A stretch of 64,000 nt of DNA, taken from DASPHG01 sp035629775 (GTDB taxonomy: Bacteria > Actinomycetota > Thermoleophilia > Solirubrobacterales > Thermoleophilaceae). The stretch spans positions 1 to 64,000 of the forward strand of contig DASPHG010000042.1 in assembly GCA_035629775.1 (NCBI GenBank). Reading direction: 5' to 3'. Position 1 is the first letter of the stretch. Every line of letters starts with the position of its first letter. Below are positions 36,652 through 45,888 of this stretch, piece by piece. Both the position numbers and the translations under genes were made by a program. A model generated the notes under the pieces. It was not told where the DNA came from. It worked only from the letters and a program-made list of their open reading frames with translations, and searched no databases.

Positions 36652-36741
36652 GGAGAGGTGGCCGAGTGGCTGAAGGCACTCGCCTGCTAAGCGAGTAGGG
36701 GGCTAATCGCTCTCTCGAGGGTTCGAATCCCTCCCTCTCCG
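36652..36741 (+). tRNA. tRNA-Ser(GCU)
   Basis: A 90-nt class II tRNA. Acceptor GGAGAGG pairs with CCTCTCC, discriminator G. The anticodon stem CTCGC/GCGAG has loop CTGCTAA, anticodon GCT. A long variable arm and T-arm GAGGG-TTCGAAT-CCCTC are present. No CCA is encoded. Confidence 0.95.
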
Positions 36742-36814
36742 TTTCGTCGCGCCGCCGTGCGCTCCCGTCACATCCGTAACCCCCCGGTCACCCCGCCACC
36801 GCCACGCTCCGCCG

Positions 36815-37741
36815 GTGGCACGGATTCCTCGACCACAGCCCGGAAAATCGGTGCCACCGTGGCATCCGGACCTGATCATCGCCGCTATCACCGAGCGTCA
36901 GCACGGGGTGGCGTCACGGCGACAGTTGCTCGCCGCGGGTGTCAGTGACCACGCGGTCGCGCACCGCCTGGCCATCCGGCGCCTGCATCGGATTCACCCA
37001 GGAGTCGTCGGCGTGCGCGAACCGCCCGGTCAGCTCGGTCTGTTCATGGCGGCGACGCTGGCGTCGGGCGGCGTCCTCAGTCACCGCTCCGCTGCGGCCC
37101 TGTGGGATCTGCGTGCGCAGGCGAGTGGCGCGGTGGAGGTCACGCGCCGACGCGGCGGGACGCGGGGACCGCGCGGGGTAGCGGTCCATGGCACGCGTTC
37201 CCTGCAGGACGAGGAGCGGACCACCCATCACGGCATCCCCTGCACGACGGTCGCACGAACGATCGTGGACCTGGCCGGCGCGCTCAGCGAACACGACTTG
37301 CGGCGGCTCGTCGAGCGATCGGTGGTTCTGCGGCTCTTCGATCGCGGTGCGCTCGAGGCCTCGCTCGCCCGTGCCAACGGACGGCGGGGCGCCGGCACCC
37401 TCCGGCGAATCCTCGCCGAGTTCGTGGACGAGCTCGCGCCGACGCGAAGCGAACTCGAGCGGCGATTCCTCGACCTCGTCCGAGACGCCGGCCTCCCAAT
37501 GCCGATCACCAACGCGATCGTCTGCGGCCACGAGGTCGACTTCCACTGGCCCGCGGCCCGGCTCGTCGTCGAGACGGACGGGCGCGCGACGCATGACAAC
37601 CCGTTCGCCTTCGAACGGGACCGGCAGCGCGACCTGGAGCTGAGCCTTGACGGCTGGACCGTCATCCGCATCAGCTGGCGGCAGCTTCGCGACGAGCCCG
37701 CCCGGATCGTGGCACTTCTGTACCGATTACTGGCGCGGTAG
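36815..37741 (+). CDS. AbiEi-type antitoxin-domain protein with DUF559 nuclease-like C-terminus
   Basis: 308 residues. The N-terminal part is a winged-helix of the type IV AbiEi antitoxin sort: HGVASRRQLLAAGVSDHAVAHRL followed by RLHRIHPGVVGV. The middle carries LSHRSAAALWDLR and CTTVARTIVDLAG, typical of this family. The C-terminus is a DUF559/VSR-like PD-(D/E)xK fold: HEVDFHWPAARLVVETDGRA with D, E and D in place, then RDLELSLDGWTVIRISW. No AbiEii toxin gene is adjacent. The start is uncertain: GTG at 36815, or a later GTG near 36860. It lies 73 bp after tRNA-Ser(GCU), a common insertion site. Confidence 0.78.
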   Translation: MARIPRPQPGKSVPPWHPDLIIAAITERQHGVASRRQLLAAGVSDHAVAHRLAIRRLHRIHPGVVGVREPPGQLGLFMAATLASGGVLSHRSAAALWDLRAQASGAVEVTRRRGGTRGPRGVAVHGTRSLQDEERTTHHGIPCTTVARTIVDLAGALSEHDLRRLVERSVVLRLFDRGALEASLARANGRRGAGTLRRILAEFVDELAPTRSELERRFLDLVRDAGLPMPITNAIVCGHEVDFHWPAARLVVETDGRATHDNPFAFERDRQRDLELSLDGWTVIRISWRQLRDEPARIVALLYRLLAR

Positions 37742-37766
37742 GCAAGGCGGATGTACCTTGGAGGCG

Positions 37767-38456
37767 ATGCGGGCTCGCACCCTTCGTTTCGCCGCCCTCG
37801 GCATGGTGATCCTGTCCGCGTTCGCGCTCACCGGGTGCTACCGCGTGTTCCGCGCGACGCTCGGCGGGCCCGATCCGCCCGTCCACTACCCGTTCTCCGC
37901 CGGGCATGTCGCGGCGACCGGCGAGAAGTTCAGCGGCAGCGTGACCAGCCAGCTCGCCTCGACGATCAAGATCAAGCACGGCTTCGTGAAGAGCAAGATC
38001 CGCAACGCCCGCTTCACCGGCCAGTTCAAGGGCAAGCTCCGCGACGCCTCGTCGCAGTCGCAGGCACTGCTCGGCCCGCTGGCCAACGCGACGTGGCATG
38101 CGAACCTCAGCTCGACGCTCAACCGAGCGACGAAGAACATCAAGGCGAAGGGCCTGATCCTCGCGACGTACGAGGACGGGAGTGGACGCGCGTGCATGCG
38201 CCTGGGCTACAAGAACGCGAAGAAGCGCGTGAAGGGCCGGCGCAACAAGGGGAAGAGCACCCTGAAGGTGCTGGGCGGCGAGGGGGCCGCGAGCACGCTG
38301 GCAGGGACGAGCCGCGTGAAGGTCACGATGAAGCCGAAGAGCGGCAAGACCCGCCTTCGCGGGCGCGTGAACGCGGACCGCGGACCGGCGACGCCGCTGC
38401 CGCGGCGCTGCACCAAGCTGCGCAAGAAGTTCGGGCTCGCCCCGATCGCCGGCTAG
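37767..38456 (+). CDS. lipoprotein of unknown function
   Basis: 229 residues with a lipoprotein signal (LGMVILSAFALTGC, Cys near residue 24). The mature part is Lys-rich and beta-prone, with no recognised domain; KIKHGFVKSKIRNARFTGQFKGKL suggests strand repeats. GGAGG lies just before the ATG at 37767. Many Thermoleophilia-type genomes carry such basic exported proteins, but I know no function. The stop shares a CTAG with the convergent transporter gene. Confidence 0.65.
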   Translation: MRARTLRFAALGMVILSAFALTGCYRVFRATLGGPDPPVHYPFSAGHVAATGEKFSGSVTSQLASTIKIKHGFVKSKIRNARFTGQFKGKLRDASSQSQALLGPLANATWHANLSSTLNRATKNIKAKGLILATYEDGSGRACMRLGYKNAKKRVKGRRNKGKSTLKVLGGEGAASTLAGTSRVKVTMKPKSGKTRLRGRVNADRGPATPLPRRCTKLRKKFGLAPIAG

Positions 38457-39862
38457 GCGCGGACCTCGGCCGGCGCCTCGCCGCGCTCCGCTGCGAGCTC
38501 GGCGTGGAACGACTCGAGGTCCGAGCCGTGTGGTTCGAGCTTCACGATGAGGAACCCGATCAGGACGAGCAGCGAGAACCCGGCCAGGAACATGAAGCCT
38601 GGCTCGAGCGCTGACAGCGTCGCCTCGGGGTCGATCGGGTCGTCGCTCCCGGCGATCAGCCCCACCCCCGCGGGCCCGACGATGCGCCCCAGCCCGCTCA
38701 GCATCCACGCGAGTCCCATGCCGTGCGTGCGCATCGCGGTGGGATAGATCTCGGACGTGTACGGGGCGAGGTTCGCGAAGCCGCCGTCCACGAAGAACGC
38801 CGCGCACGCGAGCGCGATCAGGAACAGCGACACGCCCGCGATCTCGGACTCGCCGCTGAACGCAGCGACCGCGAGGAAGAGCGGGGCGCCGACGCCCATC
38901 GCCAGGCCACACACGCGCCGCCCCGACCGTTGAGGGAAGAACGAGAAGAAGAGCCGCCCGAGGAAAGCCCCGAAGATGACGATCACGAACAGGCCGGCCG
39001 CCTCGTCGGAGTCGACCTCGAGAATCTCCTCGAGGAAGGTCGGCCCCCACAGGAAGAGGCCCGCGACCGCAGCCGACGCGCCGAACCACGCCAGCACCGT
39101 GATCAGCGCGCTCTGGCGGTAGCGAAGGAGCTCGCGGTAGCCGACCTTGCGCTCGGCCTCGACCTCGCCCTCGAGCGACAGCTCGCTCTCGTCGCGCATC
39201 GTCAGCCAGGCGATGACGGTGCGCGCCTCCTCGTTGCGACCCTGGTCGAGCAGCCAGCGCGGGGACTCGCGCGCGTAGACCAGCACGAAGGCGACCGACG
39301 TGAGCGGCAGGAGGCCGAGCAGGAAGATGGCGCGCCAGTTCGGGTCGAGCGCGGCCGCGGCGCCCGCGGCCGCGAGGATGCCGACGGGCACCATGGCCGT
39401 CGTCACGAAGCCGACGATCCGCGTGCGCAGCCGCGTCGGGGTGAACTCGAGCACCAGCGGGACCGCGATCACGGCGACGCCCGCCACCCCGGCACCCACG
39501 ATGAACCGGAAGATCGTGATGAACCACCAGCCCTCGTCGGGGGCGAGCGACATGGCGCCGGTGCCGAGAGAGAAGATGAGGAGACCCGCGATGAGCGGGC
39601 GGCGGCGGCCGTGGCTCTCGCCCAGCCGGCCCCACACGATGCTCCCGATGATCGCGCCGAAGCCCGCGCTCAGGAGCATCGCGGTGGCTTCGCCGAACGT
39701 GAGCGTCCACTCGTCGTTCAGGATCGGGACCACAAATGCGATCAGGAAGAAGTCGAACAGGTCGAGGACCGCGCCGATCATGACCGCGGCCATCAGGATC
39801 ACGTACCGCCGGTTGACGGGCGCCTCGTCGAGCGCCCGCAGCATCGGTACCGGCTCGGCCAT
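38453..39862 (-). CDS. MFS transporter, sugar-porter-like
   Basis: 469-residue protein with about 12 transmembrane helices. MFS signatures: GRLGESHGRRRPLI after helix 2 and FRFIVGAGVAGVAVIAVPLVLEFTP with LRTR before helix 6, plus a repeat in the second half, where YPTAMRTHGMG follows helix 10. The pattern fits the sugar/aromatic-acid porter group (SV2/sugar-porter type); the substrate is unknown. The start is the ATG at 39862, because a further upstream ATG would overlap the divergent gene at 39879. The gap of 16 bp leaves little room for separate promoters. Confidence 0.87.
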   Translation of the reverse strand: MAEPVPMLRALDEAPVNRRYVILMAAVMIGAVLDLFDFFLIAFVVPILNDEWTLTFGEATAMLLSAGFGAIIGSIVWGRLGESHGRRRPLIAGLLIFSLGTGAMSLAPDEGWWFITIFRFIVGAGVAGVAVIAVPLVLEFTPTRLRTRIVGFVTTAMVPVGILAAAGAAAALDPNWRAIFLLGLLPLTSVAFVLVYARESPRWLLDQGRNEEARTVIAWLTMRDESELSLEGEVEAERKVGYRELLRYRQSALITVLAWFGASAAVAGLFLWGPTFLEEILEVDSDEAAGLFVIVIFGAFLGRLFFSFFPQRSGRRVCGLAMGVGAPLFLAVAAFSGESEIAGVSLFLIALACAAFFVDGGFANLAPYTSEIYPTAMRTHGMGLAWMLSGLGRIVGPAGVGLIAGSDDPIDPEATLSALEPGFMFLAGFSLLVLIGFLIVKLEPHGSDLESFHAELAAERGEAPAEVRA

Positions 39863-39878
39863 GTGACGATTAGACCAC

Positions 39879-40694
39879 GTGGCGGGACTGCTCATCACCG
39901 GTGCCTCGGGCTACCTCGGCGGGGAGCTCATGCGGCGCGCGCCGCGCGCGGCCGGGACATACCTGACCGCGGAGCTCCCGGGCGCCGTCCACCTCGACGT
40001 GCGTGACGCCGGCGCTGTCGCGGGCGTCTTCGCCGAGCTGCGCCCCGAGGTCGTGATCCACACGGCCTACAGCGAGCGGGGCGCGGAGGCCGAGGCGATC
40101 AACGTGGCGGGGTCGCGGAACGTCGCCCGCGCCGCGGCCGATGGAGGCGCGCGGCTCGTGCACGTGTCGACTGACCTGGTGTTCGACGGTCGCCTCGGTC
40201 GCGCCTACACCGAGGACGACGAGCCGAACCCGATCCTCGACTACGGCCGGCAGAAGCTGGCGGCCGAGGAGGCGGTGTCCGCCGAGCTGCCCCAGACGCT
40301 CGTGGTGCGCACTTCGCTGATCTATGGCGGCGGCGAGCCCAGCCGCCACGAGCTCGCCGTGCTCGACGCAGCCGACGGCCGGAGCGCGATGCGCTTCTTC
40401 AGCGACGAGCTGCGCTCGCCGGTGCAGGTCGGCGACCTGGCCGCGGCACTGCTCGAGCTCGCGAGCACGGACGCCGCGGGGTTGTTGCACGTCGCCGGCG
40501 CAGACGACGTCAGCCGGCTCGAGTTCGCGCGCCTCGTCGCGGCGTCCGCCGGGCGGGAGCCGGACCGCCTGGAGGGCGCACTCGCAGCAGAGTTCACGCC
40601 CCCGCGGCCGCTCGACTGTCGGCTCGACTCCTCGCGCGCGCGTGCGCGCGTGAGCGTTCGTCTGCGCGGGGTACGGGAGGTCCTGTGCGCGTAG
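39879..40694 (+). CDS. dTDP-4-dehydrorhamnose-reductase-like (RmlD) NAD(P)-dependent protein
   Basis: 271-residue extended short-chain dehydrogenase of the RmlD sugar-nucleotide-binding family. TGASGYLGGELM binds the dinucleotide, VHVSTDLVFDG is the typical serine strand, and YGRQK supplies the catalytic Tyr-Lys pair. LDVRDAGAVAGVFAELRPEVVIHTA is characteristic of RmlD. No other rhamnose genes are nearby, so it may act on another sugar nucleotide. The GTG at 39879 is nearly leaderless. The stop overlaps the start of the exonuclease gene by ten bases. Confidence 0.83.
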   Translation: MAGLLITGASGYLGGELMRRAPRAAGTYLTAELPGAVHLDVRDAGAVAGVFAELRPEVVIHTAYSERGAEAEAINVAGSRNVARAAADGGARLVHVSTDLVFDGRLGRAYTEDDEPNPILDYGRQKLAAEEAVSAELPQTLVVRTSLIYGGGEPSRHELAVLDAADGRSAMRFFSDELRSPVQVGDLAAALLELASTDAAGLLHVAGADDVSRLEFARLVAASAGREPDRLEGALAAEFTPPRPLDCRLDSSRARARVSVRLRGVREVLCA

Positions 40695-41509
40695 TCACCT
40701 GGAACGTCAACTCGCTGAAGATGCGGATGCCGCGCGTGATCGAGCTGCTCGAGCAGTACCGCCCCGATCTCGTCTGCCTCCAGGAGACGAAGAGCGACCC
40801 GGCGGCCTTCCCGGAGTCGGAGCTGGCCGACGCCGGCTACACGGCTGTCCACCACAGCGCAGGCAGGTGGGCGGGTGTCGCGCTGCTCGCTCCGACCGGC
40901 ACGCCGATCGAGAACGTCTGCGCCGGGCTCGAGGGCGAGCCCGCGCGCGACGAGGCGCGCTGGATCGAGGCAGACGTGGGCGACGTGCGCGCGGTGAGCG
41001 TCTATGTCCCGAACGGCCAGGCCATCGGGGCGCCCGCGTTCGCCGACAAGCTCCGCTTCCTCGAGGCGATCGCCGAGCGCGTGCCCGAGCTGACCGCCGA
41101 CGGTCGCCCGGTGCTGATCGGCGGCGACTTCAACGTTTGCCGCGCGGACATCGACGTGTACGACCCGGCCGCGTTCGTCGGCGACACCCATGTCACCGAC
41201 GACGAGCGCTCCCGGTTCGAGGCGATCCTCGAAGCAGGCCTCGTGGACTGCTTCCGCCGGCTCCACCCCGACACGACTGCGTACACCTGGTGGGACTACC
41301 GCGCCGGCAACTTTCACAAGGGGCTCGGCCTGCGGATCGACTACGTGCTGGCTACGCCGGACCTCGCGGAGCGGGTCGAGCGATGCGGGATCGCGCGCGA
41401 CTATCGCAAGGGAAAGAAGCCGTCAGACCACGCGCCGCTCTTCGCCGCGCTCGGCGACGCCGGGGACGGTGCGGCCCTCCCCGACGCTTCCGACTCGAAA
41501 CAGGTCTAG
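40685..41509 (+). CDS. xth: exodeoxyribonuclease III
   Basis: 274-residue AP endonuclease / 3'-5' exonuclease of base-excision repair. The start MRVVTWNVNSLKMRMP holds the metal-site Asn. CLQETK has the catalytic Glu, GGDFNVCRADIDVYDP the Asp/Asn pair, YTWWDYRAGNFHKG the DNA-contact region, and LRIDYVLA and KPSDHAPL the C-terminal Asp-His pair. The GTG start at 40685 overlaps the RmlD-like gene. The final 15 residues are a variable tail. The stop shares a CTAG with the convergent collagen-like gene. Confidence 0.95.
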   Translation: MRVVTWNVNSLKMRMPRVIELLEQYRPDLVCLQETKSDPAAFPESELADAGYTAVHHSAGRWAGVALLAPTGTPIENVCAGLEGEPARDEARWIEADVGDVRAVSVYVPNGQAIGAPAFADKLRFLEAIAERVPELTADGRPVLIGGDFNVCRADIDVYDPAAFVGDTHVTDDERSRFEAILEAGLVDCFRRLHPDTTAYTWWDYRAGNFHKGLGLRIDYVLATPDLAERVERCGIARDYRKGKKPSDHAPLFAALGDAGDGAALPDASDSKQV

Positions 41510-42243
41510 GGCGAGTGGAACGCTGTGCCCGAGAAGAGGCAGTCGTCATCGCCTCCGACGGCGCCCTCGGCGTACACGATGTCGGAGAAGGTCACCCGCT
41601 CCCCTGTGGGCGCGACCCACGTCATCGAACCTGACCCAGCGACGGTGCCGGCGATATTTTCGTCGATGTCAATCGACTGGCCGTCGTCCAGCAAGAGATC
41701 GTGAGCCCCGTCGACTGTGTCGTTCGACCCGATGGTCGCGATGAAGAAATTGCCGTCGTCCACACCGGAGGTGACGACGATTTGCAGGTCCCCGGCCCCG
41801 TCGCAGGCCGCCTCCATGGTCAGGCCGTGCAGGTTGAGGATCGGTTCGGCTGCCGATGCGGCCGGTCGCCTGTAGTCGATCGCGATGGCGCCGACCCCGT
41901 CGAGGGCGTCAGCATTCAGCCCCGACCCGGAACCGTCCACTGTCAGGAGCTTCGTCAAGACCTCATCCGCCGTGTCGGGCGATCCGGCGGGGCCGGTCGG
42001 GCCGGTCGGGCCGGCGGGCAGCTGGTTCGCCTTGAAGTCGGAAGCCTTCAGCGAGCCGTTCTTCACCTTCTTCGAGACGACCGCGTTCTTCTTGATGTGC
42101 TTCTTGGCGATGGCGCCCTTCTTGATGTCCTTCCCGGTGATCAGCGTCGCCGCGACGGCACCGGCACTGAGAGAGCAGATGAGCGCCACGATCGCCACGA
42201 TCATCGCGGGGCTCGGGCGCTGGGCAAGCAGCCTGCGCTTCAT
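41506..42243 (-). CDS. secreted collagen-like protein (short form)
   Basis: 245 residues. The N-terminal signal (SPAMIVAIVALICSLSAGAVAA) is followed by a Lys-rich repeat region (KKGAIAKKHIKKNAVVSKKVKNGSLKASDF split by short linkers) and a short GPTGPTGPAG collagen-like tract near residue 80. A GSGLNADALDG motif and an acidic beta-rich domain follow. It shares the N-terminal architecture with the proteins at 46630 and 50195 but not their C-terminal domain. It is probably a surface or matrix protein; function unknown. It lies directly upstream of tRNA-Arg, outside the tRNA-derived repeats. Confidence 0.7.
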   Translation of the reverse strand: MKRRLLAQRPSPAMIVAIVALICSLSAGAVAATLITGKDIKKGAIAKKHIKKNAVVSKKVKNGSLKASDFKANQLPAGPTGPTGPAGSPDTADEVLTKLLTVDGSGSGLNADALDGVGAIAIDYRRPAASAAEPILNLHGLTMEAACDGAGDLQIVVTSGVDDGNFFIATIGSNDTVDGAHDLLLDDGQSIDIDENIAGTVAGSGSMTWVAPTGERVTFSDIVYAEGAVGGDDDCLFSGTAFHSP

Positions 42244-42349
42244 GGGAGCTTCCTTTCGTGCGAGTCCAGCCGGGACCGGCCGGGTACGGGTCGAGCCTAT
42301 GTCGGACCCAAGGCCTTCGCAATAGCCATCGCTAGGCTTGGCGCCGCAC

Positions 42350-42425
<76 letters not shown>

Positions 42426-42607
42426 TCGGCGAGGGCGGTGACAGGGCGGGTTCGCGTGCTGGCCGACCCCGAGGTCGAGTGGCCTGTGGTTCCGTAGACC
42501 TCCCCCGGTGCCCCATTGGCGCAATGGACACATGGCGGTTACTGTGGACTTCGGAACGATCCGGACTCGCTGAGACCGGCGGTCAGCGGTTCGAGCCCAA
42601 AGGTCTC

Positions 42608-44983
42608 ATGAAATCGCAGACCACATCACTGAGAGTGGCGGCTATGTCGGTCGCCCATGCAGCGGTGGTGTCTGTCATCGCGCTCGCGATGCCGGGGGCC
42701 TCGGCCGCGGCGATATCAGGGCCGACGGAGGCAACGGTTGACCACTACCTGACCTACTGCATCCACGTAGTGCCATTCGGTCCGGAGGAGTGCGCCACCG
42801 ACAGCCAAGTGGACGGGAGCGCAAACATCGACAAGGAGCTCAACCACAGTGCGACGAGCAGTGGGAACGCGGGCACGGTGAACAACCACGTGACCGTCTC
42901 GCACGCGGAGAACGCCGGCGGGATCACGTCGGCCACGGTTACCGGCGACGCCGACGGATCCGCGAGCAAGGGCTCGATGGACGGCGAGGCGGCCACGGAA
43001 GGGAGGGCCTCGGCCAACTTCACGTTCACCGTCCCGCAGGATGCCTCGGTCTCCTACTCGATCAGCGGCGCAACCGCGAGTGCTAACAAGACCGACAGCG
43101 ACGGCTGTGTTTCAGCATATGTCGAGCTCGCGAACGGCAACGACCCCTTGTTTACCCAGGCGAAGGCCGTAGGGGCCGTAGGGGCCGACTCATGCTTTAC
43201 CGCCACCACGGGAGGCATGGCGAGCGGGAGTCTGCCCCCGGGTCGCTACCAGCTGATGGTGCTCGTCCAGGGTTCCGTCGACACCGAGTCGACGGGCCAG
43301 GAGGTCACGTACGACGGCAAAGCGAGCGCGACGATTACGTTCGGCGACGCGGCATCCGAACCGATCATCTTCGTGCACGGGTTCCTCGGCTCGCGCGTGG
43401 TGTGCAACGGCGAGGAGGCGTGGCCACACCTGCCGGGTGGGTTGCCACGACCGCTCCCGATGCGGCTCGCGCCGAACGGTGTGTCGGACCTCAACGGACC
43501 GTGTTCAGTGCCCTCCGGCGAGGACGGGCTCGTCAAGTCGGTCGGCCCGGGCTCGCCGGGCGACGTGTACGGGTCAACCGTGAACTTCCTCCGCGGCCTC
43601 GCGCCCGACCGGGTGCACTTCTACGCGTGGGACTGGCGCAAGAGTCCAGAGCAGACGGTGCAGGGGTTGGACGCGTTGATCAATCAGGTGCGACAGGACG
43701 GGAAGGTCGTGCTGATGGGGCACTCGATGGGGGGCCTCGTCATACGGTGGTACATCGAGGACGCGCAGCGGGCGGCCAAAGTGGCGCGCGCGGTCACTGT
43801 GGGAACGCCGTATTGGGGTGCGCCGAAGTCGCTCTTCCCGGTTGCGGCGGGAGTCGAAGCACCTGGGTTCAGCCCGCTCGACATCCTGTTCGACAACGAC
43901 GAGCTGCAGGCGTTCGCGCGCAATCTGCAGGGTCTTTATTTCCTGTGGCCGTCCGCCGCGTATGGGGGGTGGTTGTCGGTGCTGGGTGAGAGCCCGAGCC
44001 CGCTCGACCGCCCGAACCTGTTGGCATACGTGGCGAACGAGCTGGGCGGGAACGCGACGCTGCTGCGACGGGCGCTCGACGCCCATGCGCAACATCTGGA
44101 TCAACTCGACCCGAACGGGATCGACTACCAGGTGGTCCTCGGAACCGGCCTCCTGACGGTCGAGCGGGTCTCGATCATCCCGTTGCCGGGCGACTTCGGC
44201 CAATACTCGGTGCGGTGGGGCGACGGGGACGGGACAGTGCCCTACAAGTCGGCCCAGCTCGGCGGCCAACCGGGCGCAAGGCTCCACTATGTCTGCGGCA
44301 TCTCCCACGTGCCGCTGCCGGGCCATCCGAACGTAACCGGTCGGATCAAGGACTTCCTGCTCAAGGGCGATCCGATCACGGGTCCGAATTGCAACGGCGA
44401 CGCGAGCGGCTTCGAGGTCTACACGCTGGGGCTCGGCGGCGGAGGCAGCGCGAGCGCACGCACCGCACAGTCGCCCGAGGTTTCGCTCGAGCAAGCCGAA
44501 TCGTTCGGCCTCGTCGAGCGGCTCGATCTCCCGGACCAGGAGATCATCGCCGCCAACAGCTCGCGGCCGGTCACCCTGACGATGAAGGGGAGGCGAGCGT
44601 TCCGCGTCACTCCGCTCAGGAACAGCACCAGGGGAATGCCGCGCTACTACCGCCCGGTCAAGGGGACGGTCACGATCGACCTCGGAGAGAACGCCGTGCT
44701 CGAACGCAACGGCGAGCGGCTCAAGCCGCTCGCAAAGGCAGACAAGCGGCCGCCCCGCACCCGCGTGCGTCTCCGGATCCGAGGTAAGCGTGCGGTACTG
44801 ACGTTCCGTGCACGTGATGCGAACGGTGTTGACGCCACCTATGTCCAGACCGGAAAGGACAAGGGAAAGCGCCTAGGCGGTCGCAAGCTGCGGGTGAAGA
44901 GCTCGCGGCTGAAGCGGATCCGCTTCCAGAGCGTCGACGTCTTCGGCAACGTCGAGCGGCTCAGGCGCGTAAAGACGCAATAA
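42608..44983 (+). CDS. secreted lipase/esterase of the LCAT-like alpha/beta-hydrolase type
   Basis: 791-residue exported hydrolase. A signal peptide (AAVVSVIALAMPGASAAA) is followed by a ~230-residue Thr/Ser-rich beta domain. The hydrolase starts at EPIIFVHGFLGSRVV near residue 255. Nucleophile Ser373 lies in MGHSMGGLVIRWY, the acid is probably the Asp near 540 in GDGDGTVPYKSA and the His is near 567 in GISHVPLPG. VGTPYWGAPKS after the nucleophile is typical of LCAT/triacylglycerol lipases. A basic ~180-residue C-terminal region may be a wall-binding domain. ATG at 42608 chosen; longer frames run into the tRNA. It lies between tRNA-derived repeats, suggesting acquisition. Confidence 0.8.
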   Translation: MKSQTTSLRVAAMSVAHAAVVSVIALAMPGASAAAISGPTEATVDHYLTYCIHVVPFGPEECATDSQVDGSANIDKELNHSATSSGNAGTVNNHVTVSHAENAGGITSATVTGDADGSASKGSMDGEAATEGRASANFTFTVPQDASVSYSISGATASANKTDSDGCVSAYVELANGNDPLFTQAKAVGAVGADSCFTATTGGMASGSLPPGRYQLMVLVQGSVDTESTGQEVTYDGKASATITFGDAASEPIIFVHGFLGSRVVCNGEEAWPHLPGGLPRPLPMRLAPNGVSDLNGPCSVPSGEDGLVKSVGPGSPGDVYGSTVNFLRGLAPDRVHFYAWDWRKSPEQTVQGLDALINQVRQDGKVVLMGHSMGGLVIRWYIEDAQRAAKVARAVTVGTPYWGAPKSLFPVAAGVEAPGFSPLDILFDNDELQAFARNLQGLYFLWPSAAYGGWLSVLGESPSPLDRPNLLAYVANELGGNATLLRRALDAHAQHLDQLDPNGIDYQVVLGTGLLTVERVSIIPLPGDFGQYSVRWGDGDGTVPYKSAQLGGQPGARLHYVCGISHVPLPGHPNVTGRIKDFLLKGDPITGPNCNGDASGFEVYTLGLGGGGSASARTAQSPEVSLEQAESFGLVERLDLPDQEIIAANSSRPVTLTMKGRRAFRVTPLRNSTRGMPRYYRPVKGTVTIDLGENAVLERNGERLKPLAKADKRPPRTRVRLRIRGKRAVLTFRARDANGVDATYVQTGKDKGKRLGGRKLRVKSSRLKRIRFQSVDVFGNVERLRRVKTQ

Positions 44984-45004
44984 CCGGGATCACGTCGCTG
45001 GGCG

Positions 45005-45352
45005 CTATTCAGCGCCCGCGACGTTGACTCGTCCGAGTGAGTAACGAAGCGGGCCGCCGCTCAGCTCCGCTGCGGCCACCGCAGCACCCGCGATGGTCCA
45101 CTCGCGCGTCTGATTGACGTCGTCCACCGCGTAGAGCATGACGTTAGTCCGTACAACCGAGAGAGGAGCACGTTCCACCCTCCAGCCATCTGGGCGAAAG
45201 AGCCTCGTCGCGGTCGCGTCGTGGCCATGTAGAGCGCACCCGGCACCGGGGCAACATTGGGGCAACGCACCCCACGGATGGCAGACGAACTCGTGTAGCC
45301 CCCAGACGCAGAGATTCGCTATTTGCAGCGGGCCGGCCGTACGCAGACGCAC
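45005..45352 (-). other. doubtful 115-codon open frame in an otherwise gene-free 480-bp stretch
   Basis: The region 44984-45464 between the lipase and the next gene holds no recognised gene. On the minus strand an open frame of 115 codons has a plausible C-terminal half (LFRPDGWRVERAPLSVVRT then LYAVDDVNQTREWTIAGAA) but a Cys-rich, unconvincing N-terminus and no ribosome binding site. It could be the remnant of a gene cut by the rearrangement that left the tRNA repeat at 45374. It is equally possible that it is noise. Confidence 0.2.
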
Positions 45353-45373
45353 TCAGACGAACTCCAGCCGAGA

Positions 45374-45418
45374 TCTACGGAACGGAAGGTCACAGGTTCG
45401 AATCCTGTCGGGCGCGCT
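45374..45418 (+). repeat. right copy of 45-bp direct repeat (truncated tRNA-Arg), putative att site
   Basis: Copy of the tRNA-Arg(ACG) anticodon loop to 3' end without the 5' half, so it cannot make a tRNA. It marks the end of a 2.95-kb segment holding the lipase gene. No integrase gene is found in the segment. Confidence 0.8.
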
Positions 45419-45464
45419 CGCGAGGTTCGACACCTCGGCTCGATCGGGAGATACTGGGTGGGCG

Positions 45465-45878
45465 ATGTCGCGGGAGAACGTTGAGACGGTCGCTCGGCTG
45501 TATGACGAGTTCCTAGCCCGCCCGGACCGACTGGGCAGCCGCGAGCTGTTGTCGTTCTTTGATCCGGCTATTGAGCTCCACCAGAGCGCGTCCCTCCTCG
45601 GGACCCATGGCATCTTCCACGGGTACGAGGGCTTGGGACGCGCGACGCGCGAGGTATTCCAGGTGTTCAGGGAGGCCCAGTTTGTCCCCGAGCGGCTCCT
45701 GGACGCCGGCGACCGGGTCGTGGCCCTCGTGGAGTTCCGCGGAATTGGCAGAGAGGGCGGCGTGAGGACCGCCAGGAGGGTTGCTCACGTGTGGACGCTC
45801 GAGGATGGGAGGATCGTCGCCTGGCACGTTCACATGGACGTGGCCGAGGCCCTCGAAACCTTGGGGCTGCGGGACTAA
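45465..45878 (+). CDS. SnoaL/NTF2-like protein
   Basis: 137-residue NTF2-fold protein. It begins SRENVETVARLYDEFLARPD and has the family pattern DPAIELHQSASL, GIFHGYEGLGRATREVFQVF, then four strands ending HVWTLEDGRIVAWHVHMD. Function cannot be assigned; relatives are isomerases, hydrolases or binding proteins. It resembles the gene at 49786, which starts with almost the same 18 bases (GATGTCGCGGGAGAACGT). The pair may be products of a segment duplication in this region. Confidence 0.75.
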   Translation: MSRENVETVARLYDEFLARPDRLGSRELLSFFDPAIELHQSASLLGTHGIFHGYEGLGRATREVFQVFREAQFVPERLLDAGDRVVALVEFRGIGREGGVRTARRVAHVWTLEDGRIVAWHVHMDVAEALETLGLRD

Positions 45879-45888
45879 CTAGCGCGGC

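Noticed and set aside
42494..42608. tRNA-like sequence after tRNA-Arg, with TGGCGCAATGGA and GGTTCGAGCCC
   Set aside because: The T-stem does not pair and no proper acceptor or anticodon stem can be built. It may be a degraded relic, but it is not annotated as a tRNA.
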